Shown here one piece after another: positions 35,086 to 43,688 of a stretch of DNA of 54,810 bases (positions are counted from its first letter, which is position 1; each line of letters starts with the position of its first letter). The notes beneath the pieces were generated by a model, which made no database searches, was not told where the DNA came from, and saw only the letters and a list, made by a program, of their open reading frames with translations. The position numbers and the translations under genes are program-made. The stretch is from Lentilactobacillus kefiri (lineage in GTDB: Bacteria > Bacillota > Bacilli > Lactobacillales > Lactobacillaceae), in assembly GCF_007989105.1 (NCBI RefSeq), contig NZ_BJVK01000015.1:1-54810 (forward strand), in the 5' to 3' direction.

Positions 35086-35349
35086 CTATTCATTTGATAC
35101 CTGAGCGTCCTTTTGAATCTCTGGTGATAGATCATACATCTTGGCTGCTTCCGTCAGCATTGCGTGGTAGGCGTACGAACCGTCTCGATATGGTTCAATA
35201 ACCACTTCATCAGCGATCTTTGAAAATGGCTTCTTGCCATCTTTCACCTGTGCTGAATCCAAGTCCGCAACAATTTTCTTTTCCACATCGGAATAGCTGC
35301 CTGGGATCTGTTCGGTCTTTAAACTGCCTTGAATAGAAATTTTACTCAT
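35086..35349 (-). CDS. Small hypothetical protein, 87 residues
   Basis: Acidic soluble protein beginning MSKISIQGSLKTEQIPGSYS, then helical segments and VVIEPYRDGSYAYHAMLTEAAKMYDL. No signal peptide, membrane segment or known motif is visible. GAGGAA precedes the ATG at 35349 and a strong terminator follows, which supports a real monocistronic gene. Function unknown. Confidence 0.65.
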   Translation of the reverse strand: MSKISIQGSLKTEQIPGSYSDVEKKIVADLDSAQVKDGKKPFSKIADEVVIEPYRDGSYAYHAMLTEAAKMYDLSPEIQKDAQVSNE

Positions 35350-35502
35350 ATAAATTCCTCACAATCTATCGGTTTTTTGGTATATTCATACCGCAAAGAT
35401 GAAAGCGGTATCTCTATATACATCATACCAATTTATTGTCTTCTATTTCACCAAAAATCGAAATTAATGTCAAATTTAATAATTAAATCGCAATATATTA
35501 AA

Positions 35503-35541
35503 AATCACCATCCCGACGAATAGCCGGAATGGTGATCTTTT
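35503..35541 (-). terminator. Terminator after the secreted 155-residue gene
   Basis: Stem ATCACCATTCCGG / CGGGATGGTGAT on the minus strand, followed by TTTTT. Confidence 0.8.
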
Positions 35542-35543
35542 AG

Positions 35544-36011
35544 TTATTTATGGTAAAAATAACTCGTTTGAACTTTGTTAGTATCAGCTGATTTATAGTA
35601 CATCTTCAATGCGGTTTTACCATTATGCTTAACGTGCTTTAAGTAAACCGGCTGGTTCTCTGAAAGTAAGGTCAACTTCCAGTAACCATGCTTGTTGGCT
35701 TTGTTGGCAACATTAAACAGGAAACTACGGCTCTTGGTTGAATTGTACTTTTTAACATTCACATAATAAGTTCGGGCTTCTTTTTGCTCAGACTTCTTCG
35801 ATGACCCCTGGCGGAATGAATATTTGGTCAGGCGGTATTTAACCGGCACGTTGCCAAATAGGTCATCGTGATATTTACCGTACCAAGTTCCCTGAATTGT
35901 CTTGGGAACGGCGTGGCTGGTTGTCTTTGCTTGTGCAGGCTGAGCCTCGGTTGCCACAAGAGCAACGCCAAGTGCTACGGCCAAGAATGATACAGTTTTG
36001 GTAAATTTCAT
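35544..36011 (-). CDS. Small secreted protein, 155 residues, function unknown
   Basis: A clear signal peptide (MKFTKTVSFLAVALGVALVA, cleavage likely after AQPAQA, about residue 28) precedes a very basic mature part rich in Lys, Tyr and Ser. The start of the mature part TTSHAVPKTIQGTWYGKYHDD has a lipocalin/YxeA-like feel. Many lactobacilli encode such small secreted proteins. There is no LPXTG or LysM. AAAGGATAG precedes the ATG. It sits immediately downstream of the first S53 protease gene in the same direction, but 78 bp separate them, so co-transcription is possible. Confidence 0.75.
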   Translation of the reverse strand: MKFTKTVSFLAVALGVALVATEAQPAQAKTTSHAVPKTIQGTWYGKYHDDLFGNVPVKYRLTKYSFRQGSSKKSEQKEARTYYVNVKKYNSTKSRSFLFNVANKANKHGYWKLTLLSENQPVYLKHVKHNGKTALKMYYKSADTNKVQTSYFYHK

Positions 36012-36089
36012 ACAACTATCCTTTCATTTGCAAAAAAGCAATTGGAAGTAGTTTAACAGAAATCACCCAGCCATGCAAAAATGACGCAA

Positions 36090-38045
36090 TTACTTGTATG
36101 CTTTAGCCAATTTATCAAAGTTGATGGTTCCAAGACCGGTTGCTTGATTATAAATCGTGTTTGGCTGACCGGTATAGTACATATTGGAATTGTCAGTTGT
36201 ACTGTTCATTGGGGTAAATGGCGAATCGCTGGTTTGTGCCAATTGATAAATCTGAGGATTCCAGAATCCCATTGGCTGACGACCCGACAAACTATTAATC
36301 ACAGCAGTCGCACCCGCGATTTGAGGGCCAACGATACTGGTTCCGCCATTTTCCTGCCAACCATTTCCGTGCTTTGATTTCATGTAAACATTATAACCAG
36401 TGGTTGGATCGGCATTGGCCGCCACGTCAGGATAATTCCGGCCATAATCGGTTCCAGTGATCAAAGGCTGGCCAAAAATTGGTTGATTCAAATTAGACAG
36501 ATAGGTTCGGGCAGCAAAAGTATTAACCCCTTTGACACCTTGTTGATAAGTAGGAGTTGAATACAGATGGCTGAAACCACCGCCACCACCGGCACCCAGA
36601 ATCATTAATAGGCCGGGGGTGCTGTTCAACATCTCGGGATTGTTTTGGAGCACGTCCCAATAATAATCGGAACCCCATGCCCGTTCTTTTGACGCAGAAA
36701 TAGTGGCACCGGATCCAAGCTTATGCGTGAATGGTAAGGTTGTTCCACCAACCGAAGTGATAAATGGATTGGTGTTGATTGGATCGGCAACATCAGTCTT
36801 ACGGTCAAGCAGTACCCGGTTACCGCTGATTCCTCTCATTGAATACATTGGCGCACCGGTATCACCGGAAGCAGCAAAGGTTGAAATGCCCTGCAATGCA
36901 CCTTGAGCAAATAACAAATTAAACAAATTGACGTAATGAGGATCCATCACACCACGATTAATCAAAAGATTGTAATACTCATCCGAACCGGTTCCCCAAC
37001 TGAGCGAAAGTGAGGAAACCTTTGCTTCCTGATAGGCAGTTGAAAATGCGTTGGTAATATTTTGCAGGTTCGGCAGTGGATTCTTTGATTCATACATCCG
37101 AACATCTGCCTGAGGAGCAACCGAACCGGCATACTCAACATCCATGGTTGCTTCATCATCAGCAGGACTGAGAAAGTCCTTATTGAAAATATCTCCCTGA
37201 ACATTTTTAACGGTAAAGCGGCTGCTTGCCGTGCTGGCATTTTCATGTTTCCAGAAGTGCAGGACATCGCTGCGACGCACACCACCAAACGTAATCAAGC
37301 CAACTGTCTGGCCTTTACCTGTGGCACCTTGCTGATACAGCTTGTCCAGATTGTAGCGGTTAACAAACCGGCTGGTGCCACCGGCTTCGTAATAGCCGGA
37401 ATCACCTTTGGTGTCAGCGGACAGGTTAGCTGCTGGATTTTTAACATCAAATTGCATATTGGAATCAGGATAGAAATACTTTTTATTATGATCGGTCATT
37501 CCAATAACTGTGTAGACCGTATCAGATAATCTGCCCGGAATTTTTGGGGCATGCTTCCCAAACTGCAATGGATTTGAATGGTAGGTGGCTTTGTTGATAT
37601 TGACCTTGAAAGTCTTATCAATATCCTTAATCTTCCCTTTAACAGTCATGACCAAGCCACTCTTAAAGGCATTTGCAGTTAAATGGTGCTTCTTCAAATA
37701 AGTCTTCCAGTCATTTGTAACTGAAGTTGGCTGACCATACTTGTCACGAATCCCGTCCTGAGTTATGTAATGCTTAAATTGTGAATTTCCAGGGGTATTA
37801 ACAGCCAGCGCGTCACTGTACATCTGGCCTTCATTACGTGGCTTTAAAATAATATCAAAAGTTGTGGTATTATTCGGCTTTAACTGGGTCGGTGTCAGCA
37901 TCTTTGCCGACGTCATGTTTGAGTATGTTTCCGTGATCGGATCAACTTTTTGTGGCGTCTTTTTGGCAGAAGCTTTCTGCCCGTTTATTCCAATCGCAAA
38001 TAACGCCCCAAGCGTTACTGCGGCAAATTTTCCCCAACTACTCAT
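36090..38045 (-). CDS. Secreted S53 family peptidase (sedolisin/kumamolisin-like), paralog 1
   Basis: Pre-pro-protease of 651 residues. An N-terminal hydrophobic signal (about residues 5-27) is followed by a pro-kumamolisin activation domain (about 50-200, with LKPRNEGQM and GYxT-like turns). The catalytic domain runs from about 225. Active-site residues are Glu298 and Asp302 in DDEATMDVE, oxyanion Asp395 in AASGDTGAP, and Ser570 in NGGTSIVGPQIAG; all four are present. The usual calcium-site aspartates near the C-terminus are not: FTPMN replaces the F-x-D-I pattern and YNQATGLG the W-D-x-x-T-G pattern. S53 enzymes act at acidic pH, fitting an acidified medium. GAGGAGCGG precedes the ATG. Confidence 0.93.
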   Translation of the reverse strand: MSSWGKFAAVTLGALFAIGINGQKASAKKTPQKVDPITETYSNMTSAKMLTPTQLKPNNTTTFDIILKPRNEGQMYSDALAVNTPGNSQFKHYITQDGIRDKYGQPTSVTNDWKTYLKKHHLTANAFKSGLVMTVKGKIKDIDKTFKVNINKATYHSNPLQFGKHAPKIPGRLSDTVYTVIGMTDHNKKYFYPDSNMQFDVKNPAANLSADTKGDSGYYEAGGTSRFVNRYNLDKLYQQGATGKGQTVGLITFGGVRRSDVLHFWKHENASTASSRFTVKNVQGDIFNKDFLSPADDEATMDVEYAGSVAPQADVRMYESKNPLPNLQNITNAFSTAYQEAKVSSLSLSWGTGSDEYYNLLINRGVMDPHYVNLFNLLFAQGALQGISTFAASGDTGAPMYSMRGISGNRVLLDRKTDVADPINTNPFITSVGGTTLPFTHKLGSGATISASKERAWGSDYYWDVLQNNPEMLNSTPGLLMILGAGGGGGFSHLYSTPTYQQGVKGVNTFAARTYLSNLNQPIFGQPLITGTDYGRNYPDVAANADPTTGYNVYMKSKHGNGWQENGGTSIVGPQIAGATAVINSLSGRQPMGFWNPQIYQLAQTSDSPFTPMNSTTDNSNMYYTGQPNTIYNQATGLGTINFDKLAKAYK

Positions 38046-38228
38046 AATAACCGCTCCTCAATTGAATCAATTTTTGCTTTCCAATTCATATAATACCACT
38101 GCCACTGGATTTGAATGGGTTTGAAGCTGTTGCTCAAACAAATCAAATGCCCCCAAATAAAAATTCACCACCCAAAAATCATGAATGGTTTTTGGATGAT
38201 GAATGCTAGTTACCTAAATTATCAAATT

Positions 38229-38969
38229 TTATTGAGCAGTTGAACCGCCATCAACAACAAACTCTGAACCGGTTGAGTAACTTGAATCATCCGAAGCCAC
38301 GAACAAGACCATCTTCGAAACTTCTTCAGGGTTACCGATTCGTTTCAGTGGAATTGCGCTGATAAATTCATCAACCGCTGATCCGATGTTATCTTGGTGA
38401 ACCATTGGTGTATCAATCGCACCTGGGTGAACTGAGTTAACTCGAATTCCGTAAGGAGCAAATTCCAAAGCAGCTGCTTTGGTCATCCCACGAACCGCAT
38501 ACTTGGAATCAGTATAACCAATGGAGTTAGGTGTTCCGACTAATCCGGCAATGGATGAGATGTTCACAATACTGCCGTGACCATTCTTTTTCATTTCTGC
38601 AGACGCATATTTCATGCCAAGAAAGACTGAAACTTGGTTAACCTTAACAATCTTCATATAGTCGTCAACTGTCAGGTCAGAGATTGGTTTAGCAAATGTA
38701 ATTCCGGCATTGTTAACCAAAATATCCAGTTTTCCAAACTTCTTAACGGTTTGATCAATGACATTCTTCCAGTCGTCTTCACTTGTAACATCCTGCTTAA
38801 CAAACATTGCGTTATCGCCAAGTTCTTTTGCCAACTCCGTTCCTTTGTCTTCTTTGACATCGGTAATAACGACTTTTGCGCCTTCTTTAATAAATAATTT
38901 GGCGTGGCTTGCACCCATTCCTTGAGAAGCCCCAGTAATAATTGCAACTTTATTATCTAATTTCCCCAT
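38229..38969 (-). CDS. SDR family alcohol/3-oxo-type dehydrogenase (R-specific ADH-like)
   Basis: Classical short-chain dehydrogenase of 246 residues. Cofactor loop ITGASQGMGASHA, LVNNAGITFAKP, catalytic Ser in NISSIAGLVGT and Tyr-Lys in GYTDSKYAVRG. The C-terminus GSEFVVDGGSTAQ resembles the (R)-specific alcohol dehydrogenases of Lactobacillus brevis and kefir, where the last residues help bind magnesium. The Asp at the end of beta-2 (VITDVKEDKG) favours NAD over NADP. AAAGGAGAC precedes the ATG. A cre-like site lies just upstream. Substrate is an inference from the family. Confidence 0.88.
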   Translation of the reverse strand: MGKLDNKVAIITGASQGMGASHAKLFIKEGAKVVITDVKEDKGTELAKELGDNAMFVKQDVTSEDDWKNVIDQTVKKFGKLDILVNNAGITFAKPISDLTVDDYMKIVKVNQVSVFLGMKYASAEMKKNGHGSIVNISSIAGLVGTPNSIGYTDSKYAVRGMTKAAALEFAPYGIRVNSVHPGAIDTPMVHQDNIGSAVDEFISAIPLKRIGNPEEVSKMVLFVASDDSSYSTGSEFVVDGGSTAQ

Positions 38970-38988
38970 AATGATGTCTCCTTTTTAC

Positions 38989-39002
38989 TGTAAGCGTTTC
39001 CT
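38989..39002 (-). promoter_or_regulatory. Candidate catabolite responsive element (cre)
   Basis: Plus-strand TGTAAGCGTTTCCT matches the cre consensus TGWAANCGNTNWCA in 12 of 14 positions. It lies between the promoter region and the ribosome binding site of the SDR alcohol dehydrogenase gene, a position typical for CcpA repression. Confidence 0.6.
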
Positions 39003-39077
39003 ATCAACACCTACAGTATAAACACATCCATAGGAGAGTGTTCATTATTAGTCTCGGAATTGAGGCACCTCATTTAA

Positions 39078-40382
39078 TCACTTGGATTGGGCTAAATCCG
39101 ATTTTGCCGACACGTCTTCTTCGGATTCATCGACCTTGATTCCGGCAATAACCCCGGCGATTCCAAGCAGCAGGGCACAGATTCCAAAGATAATCCAGCT
39201 GTAAGTAATTCCCCGGCTGCCAATATTGGCAATCGTCAAGAAGAAGGCACTCCCAACTGGCGCACCAATCAAAACGGCCATGTTCACAAATCCCATTGAG
39301 GCGCCCAATCGATCATCAGGAATGATTCTGATGACCAGAGCCGACACTCTGGGGTTTAATTTCCCCAAAACGTACCCGCTTGTAAAACTTAAAATGGTTA
39401 TCAATAGAATGGATTTACCAGTCACAAAGTAACCTGCCAGGACAACCAACATAAAACAGACATAAGTAATCATGGTCGAAAACTTCGTATGAGCCAAAAA
39501 ATCACGCGAAATGAGCGATCCAAGAACGGTCCCAACAGATGTCGCAATACTTACCAGGGCAACCGTGGTTCCGTAATTTCCAAACCAAAGATTGTGATTA
39601 TGAAGTAAGGAAACGTTGATCATCCCATTCATGGCACTGAAGAACGTATTCATCGCAAACGCAAACGATAGAATCAGCACGAGGATTTTTTTCGAAAACA
39701 TAAATTTTGCGGTTGTCCGCATGCTTTTAAAAATCGGTTCCGGCTTATGCATGTCGGCATCCGGTTGATTGACGCTTAATTGCGGATCAATCTTCTGAAA
39801 TATGGATTTACGCGTCCAAATAATCAGTGCCGCAACACTGAACGTCAACGCGTTAATTACGCCAAACAAGCCGTAATTATAATTCAGCCAAACAATGGCT
39901 ACTGACCCGATGCCTTGAAAGGCCAACTGCAGCGTTGTGTCAGTTGCCATCTCAAAGCCCATTGCATCATTTAATTCGTTGTCCGGTACCAAGTGCCTAA
40001 AGTAAGGTAATTCCAGACCACTGGCAAACATCCCTAGACAGTCGCTTGATACATTAATGGCCAATAAGATTCCAAAGATCCAAAGAGATTCATGCATCCC
40101 AATCAGAAATGCCAACATCATGAACAATCCAAACTGAATAAGACGTGAGGATACCATCCATTCATATTTATGGTGCGTGTTATCGGCATAGTATCCCAGG
40201 AAGACATTAATAATCTGGGGAATATAGACAACAAACGACGCCAAACTAACCGCTAACGTTTTAAATGATAAACTGCCGGCATAGATGATAAAAACAATGT
40301 TGAACAGACTGTTTCCAATGCCATTAAAGAGAGCGGCATTAATCAGTGCCCGATACCCTTTACTTCTAAAATATGAATGCAT
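39078..40382 (-). CDS. MFS transporter (12 TM)
   Basis: Major facilitator protein of 434 residues with about 12 hydrophobic segments. Evidence: LGYYADNTHHKYEWMVSSRLIQ at loop 2-3 (degenerate motif A), a central basic loop with KSIFQKIDPQLS and a long C-terminal half ending in an acidic cytoplasmic tail DESEEDVSAKSD. The ATG at 40382 has a GAAAGAGGGCG site upstream. It is divergent from the Rgg-type regulator over a short promoter region with an inverted repeat, which suggests it is the regulator's target. Substrate unknown; peptide, drug or metabolite export are all possible. Confidence 0.88.
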   Translation of the reverse strand: MHSYFRSKGYRALINAALFNGIGNSLFNIVFIIYAGSLSFKTLAVSLASFVVYIPQIINVFLGYYADNTHHKYEWMVSSRLIQFGLFMMLAFLIGMHESLWIFGILLAINVSSDCLGMFASGLELPYFRHLVPDNELNDAMGFEMATDTTLQLAFQGIGSVAIVWLNYNYGLFGVINALTFSVAALIIWTRKSIFQKIDPQLSVNQPDADMHKPEPIFKSMRTTAKFMFSKKILVLILSFAFAMNTFFSAMNGMINVSLLHNHNLWFGNYGTTVALVSIATSVGTVLGSLISRDFLAHTKFSTMITYVCFMLVVLAGYFVTGKSILLITILSFTSGYVLGKLNPRVSALVIRIIPDDRLGASMGFVNMAVLIGAPVGSAFFLTIANIGSRGITYSWIIFGICALLLGIAGVIAGIKVDESEEDVSAKSDLAQSK

Positions 40383-40399
40383 GTGTCACGCCCTCTTTC

Positions 40400-40425
40400 C
40401 TGCTGTTGATAAGACTTTACAGCAG
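40400..40425. promoter_or_regulatory. Inverted repeat between MFS and Rgg genes (candidate operator)
   Basis: CTGCTGT (40400-40406) and ACAGCAG (40419-40425), a perfect seven-base inverted repeat with a 12-base spacer, in the only stretch between the divergent genes. Confidence 0.5.
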
Positions 40426-40482
40426 AAGTACAATGTGAGTAACGTAATTCCACTATATGATAATTTTTAGAAGGTGAACAAA

Positions 40483-41484
40483 GTGCAGGATTGGGGCAAG
40501 TTATTCCGGAAGCTCAGAAAAGACCGTCATTTAACCCTTCAAGAGGTTGCTGATAACTTCAACAGTGTATCCTTTATCAGTAAGTTTGAAAAAGGCGATT
40601 CACAAATTTCATTCAATCGTCTGATTCATTTACTGGGCAAAATCAACTTTTCGGTTGAAGAGTTTCTTTATATCAATGGTCGGCAGGCAAACAAAGCAAT
40701 TGATTCTACTTTTATGTCTTACCGGCCGATTTATTTAACCGCCGGATTTATGAGTCCACTGGTCGCCTTCATGAATGATCTAAATATCTCAGATAGCGAC
40801 TATCAACATGACAGAGACCGGATTAATCAGTATTTCACCAAAACAATTGCTCATTTGGATAGTCAGGGATCTTCAGATTGGCACCACTATTTGGCAATTC
40901 TTTACCGGGTTCAGCGACTGATTCTGCAAGCTGGGGCCCACCCAAATGAAAGCCCGAAAACAAAGGATCTCTTCAAAGAAATCCATACCGCCACGCGGCC
41001 AATTGTTTCCTATCTCTATAACATCGAAAATTGGAGTGCCTTTGAAATTCTCCTTTTCAGTGTCAGCCACTTTGCCATCCCAACTGAAACGGTTCATCAA
41101 CTGGAACAAATTGCCATTAAACGAACGACCATCAGCAAGACATTTCCCATGATGCCCCAAATTCAATTCAGCCTGCTCTTTGGACTCTTTTCAACGTACA
41201 TCAACTTTCGCCACATGGATTGGGCCAAGGAAACACTGGACCAAATCGAAGCCCTATTCAAACAGTCGGAAGATGCTGGCGTAGCGATCATGCTGCGCTT
41301 CTATCATGGCTGGTATGACTACATTCATTCAAAAGGCCAGTCTGGTATCGACAAGATGCAGGATTCTCTATCAATCGCTCATATTTTAAAGCTCACGAAG
41401 ACTGCGGAAAGAATGGCCAATATGATCCCACTGATTAAGAAAAATCAGCAGGAACCTGCCAAAGCCATGATCTTCGTATTGTAA
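40483..41484 (+). CDS. Rgg/GadR/MutR family transcriptional regulator
   Basis: Protein of 333 residues with an N-terminal XRE-type helix-turn-helix (about residues 5-62: LFRKLRKDRHLTLQEVADNF, SVSFISKFEKGDSQISFNRL) and a long alpha-helical C-terminal domain, the layout of Rgg and related peptide-sensing regulators. Rgg proteins often bind short hydrophobic peptides re-imported by Opp, which is present 9 kb away. I found no convincing short peptide gene beside it. The start is GTG at 40483, with AGAAGG eight bases upstream; GTG at 40474 overlaps that site. It is divergent from the MFS gene and convergent with the second S53 protease gene. Confidence 0.85.
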   Translation: MQDWGKLFRKLRKDRHLTLQEVADNFNSVSFISKFEKGDSQISFNRLIHLLGKINFSVEEFLYINGRQANKAIDSTFMSYRPIYLTAGFMSPLVAFMNDLNISDSDYQHDRDRINQYFTKTIAHLDSQGSSDWHHYLAILYRVQRLILQAGAHPNESPKTKDLFKEIHTATRPIVSYLYNIENWSAFEILLFSVSHFAIPTETVHQLEQIAIKRTTISKTFPMMPQIQFSLLFGLFSTYINFRHMDWAKETLDQIEALFKQSEDAGVAIMLRFYHGWYDYIHSKGQSGIDKMQDSLSIAHILKLTKTAERMANMIPLIKKNQQEPAKAMIFVL

Positions 41485-41485
41485 A

Positions 41486-41520
41486 AAAAGCGGCTCACCA
41501 TTTCGGTGAGCCACTTTTCA
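41486..41520. terminator. Bidirectional terminator
   Basis: Stem AGCGGCTCACC / GGTGAGCCACTT with an ATTTC loop; A and T runs on both sides. Confidence 0.85.
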
Positions 41521-41527
41521 AATGCGA

Positions 41528-43408
41528 TTATTGATAAGCATCATATAATTTTTCGAAATTAACCGTTCCCAAACCAGTTGCCTGATTATAAACTTTGCCG
41601 GGTTGTCCGGTGTAGTACAAGTTTGAGTTGTTGGTATCACTGTCAAGAACTGTAAATGGATCTTTGTCAGGATCCTGAGCTAATTTATAAATCTGAGCGT
41701 TCCACAAGCCCATCCGGGTACCCTTACCACTATTAATAACAGCAGTGGCACCGTTAAATTGAGGGGCAACAGCGGACGTTCCACCAACATTTTGCCAGCC
41801 GGTTGCTTTCGTGTAAATCTGGTAACCGGTGTTTGGATCGGCGTTGGCAGAAACATCAGGATAATTCCGGCCATACTGAGTTCCACTCAACAGAGGCGGG
41901 TTAATTCGCGGCTGTAAGAGATTTGAGAGGTATTCGCGGGCGTTGAAGGTATTTACACCCGGTACGTCTTGTTGATACTGAGGCTTGTCATAGAGGGTGC
42001 TGATGCCACCACCGCCAGCATTATAGAGTGACATGAGGTCGGTTAAGCTGGTCTGGAAAGCTTTCCGGTTCTGACCATATGCTTTGTACATATAGTCGGC
42101 ACCCCAAGCCCGTTCCTTATCAACTGAAACCTTAATGCCATTATCCAATTTCTTGCTAAATGGCAGCGTGGTTCCACCGGTTGCGGTTACCCAGGGATTA
42201 TCAGCTGGAAAATCAGCATAAGTACTGTAATTTGGAATTGAGAATGATCCAAACTGACCGCCGATTCCTTGACTGTAAGCACCTGAGTCACCAGATGCCA
42301 CAAATGTTGAAATTCCCTGCAGGGCGCCTTGAGCCATCAACAGGCTCATAGCTTGACCATAAACAGGTGTCAGCAGCTTGTTCTTATAGTAGTAATGAGT
42401 TAGATATTCATTCAGTCCCCAGCTTAGTGACAATGAGCTGGCTTTGTTTTCATCAAAGGCCGTTGCAAATGTATTCGCCATTCCAACGTCACTGAAGTTT
42501 GACTGGTAAACCCGAACGTCTGCTTGAGGGGCAATGGCACCTGATTGTTCAACATCAAGAGCGGTTTCCAATTGATTGCTGGCCGTGTTGGTTGTTTGAA
42601 CAGCCGGTGCTTTAACCTTCTTAACGCTTAGTCGGTCAGGCTTGGTGTCAATTTCTTCACCCTTCCAGAAGGTTTCAGCGTCTTTCTTACTGAAGCCGGC
42701 AAAGGTCACAATTCCAACCGTTTGGCCCTGGCCTTCATAACCCTTGTCATAGAGCGACTGCAGATTGTACTGCTTTACAAATTTGCTTGGCGCTGACTTG
42801 GCCAATGGTTTGGATGTCTTGGTTTTATTCGTCGTAATCCCAGTTCCACCGGCACTAATGGTCGTGATTCCAAGAATCGTCATGACGTGATTGGCCAAAT
42901 TATCCGGCATCACTGGCTTTTTACTTGAAAATTGAACCGGGTTTGAATGATACTTCGCGGTTTGCAGGTTAGTGGCGAATGCCTTGTTGATGTTCTTAAC
43001 CTTGCCGTCAACCCGAATAATCAATCCGTTGCTGAACGCGTGGGACTTTAAATTGTATTTCTTGAAAAATGGCTTGAATTCACCAACAACGCTTGCCGGT
43101 TGGCCAAATTCCCCCCTGAATTTAGTTGGGGTATAAAAATTCTTAAAGTCACTGTTACCGGGTGTATTCACTGCATAAACCCGATTGGTCAACTGATCTT
43201 CATTCTGTGGCTTTAAAACAATATCCAATGAAATCGTCTTGTTTGGTGAAAGTTTCTTCTTCGCCAACAACTGCTTTAAAATCTTGTTAATGCCATACGG
43301 ATCCTTACCAGCCGGCTTCTTCTGAGATGAAGCCTGGGCAGCTGGTGTCACTGCTAATAAAACCGCTAAACTGGCGATCCCAACAATCAACTTCTTAGCT
43401 TTTATCAT
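41528..43408 (-). CDS. Secreted S53 family peptidase (sedolisin/kumamolisin-like), paralog 2
   Basis: Pre-pro-protease of 626 residues. The signal peptide has basic MIKAKK, a hydrophobic core and AQA at residues 24-26. The pro-domain (about 45-185) is followed by a catalytic domain from about 208. Catalytic Glu281 and Asp285 are in LETALDVEQ, oxyanion Asp374 in VASGDSGAY, and Ser545 in VGGTSAVAPQFNG. As in paralog 1, the calcium-site aspartates are replaced (FTVLD and YNQATGLG). The two proteins are clearly homologous over their full length. The ATG at 43408 is preceded by AAAGAGGTTG. A good promoter lies about 140 bp upstream. Confidence 0.93.
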   Translation of the reverse strand: MIKAKKLIVGIASLAVLLAVTPAAQASSQKKPAGKDPYGINKILKQLLAKKKLSPNKTISLDIVLKPQNEDQLTNRVYAVNTPGNSDFKNFYTPTKFRGEFGQPASVVGEFKPFFKKYNLKSHAFSNGLIIRVDGKVKNINKAFATNLQTAKYHSNPVQFSSKKPVMPDNLANHVMTILGITTISAGGTGITTNKTKTSKPLAKSAPSKFVKQYNLQSLYDKGYEGQGQTVGIVTFAGFSKKDAETFWKGEEIDTKPDRLSVKKVKAPAVQTTNTASNQLETALDVEQSGAIAPQADVRVYQSNFSDVGMANTFATAFDENKASSLSLSWGLNEYLTHYYYKNKLLTPVYGQAMSLLMAQGALQGISTFVASGDSGAYSQGIGGQFGSFSIPNYSTYADFPADNPWVTATGGTTLPFSKKLDNGIKVSVDKERAWGADYMYKAYGQNRKAFQTSLTDLMSLYNAGGGGISTLYDKPQYQQDVPGVNTFNAREYLSNLLQPRINPPLLSGTQYGRNYPDVSANADPNTGYQIYTKATGWQNVGGTSAVAPQFNGATAVINSGKGTRMGLWNAQIYKLAQDPDKDPFTVLDSDTNNSNLYYTGQPGKVYNQATGLGTVNFEKLYDAYQ

Positions 43409-43548
43409 GTTCTCAACCTCTTTCTAATCTTCCGATTTTCCGTGTAGTTGAGCAGCCCTCATCCCCAATGGTTACCAAAATCACACCATTTCAATCTATG
43501 TAAACAATAGCCATTCATAAGGTTCCCCTACCTTTCCGAACTAGTGTG

Positions 43549-43577
43549 AGAGTACACTTAATAACATTATATGTCAA
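43549..43577 (-). promoter_or_regulatory. Candidate promoter of S53 paralog 2
   Basis: Minus strand TTGACA (43572-43577), 17-base spacer, TACTCT (43549-43554). It gives a leader of about 135 nt, in which no riboswitch is recognised. Confidence 0.55.
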
Positions 43578-43613
43578 GAATGTTACAAAGCCGGTTCACC
43601 GGCTTAACTGCAC

Positions 43614-43656
43614 ACAAAAAAGCCGTGAAAGTATTTTTGCTTTCACGGCTTTTGTT
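43614..43656. terminator. Terminator of the opp operon
   Basis: Stem AAAAGCCGTGAAAG / CTTTCACGGCTTTT with a CAAAAATA loop; T run on the minus strand, directly after oppA. Confidence 0.88.
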
Positions 43657-43688
43657 GAGCCTAAATCCTGTTTAACTGTATTGATCGA

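Noticed and set aside
40383-40482. Short hydrophobic pheromone gene (SHP) for the Rgg regulator
   Set aside because: No 15 to 35 codon frame with a ribosome binding site and hydrophobic tail is visible beside the regulator on either strand.
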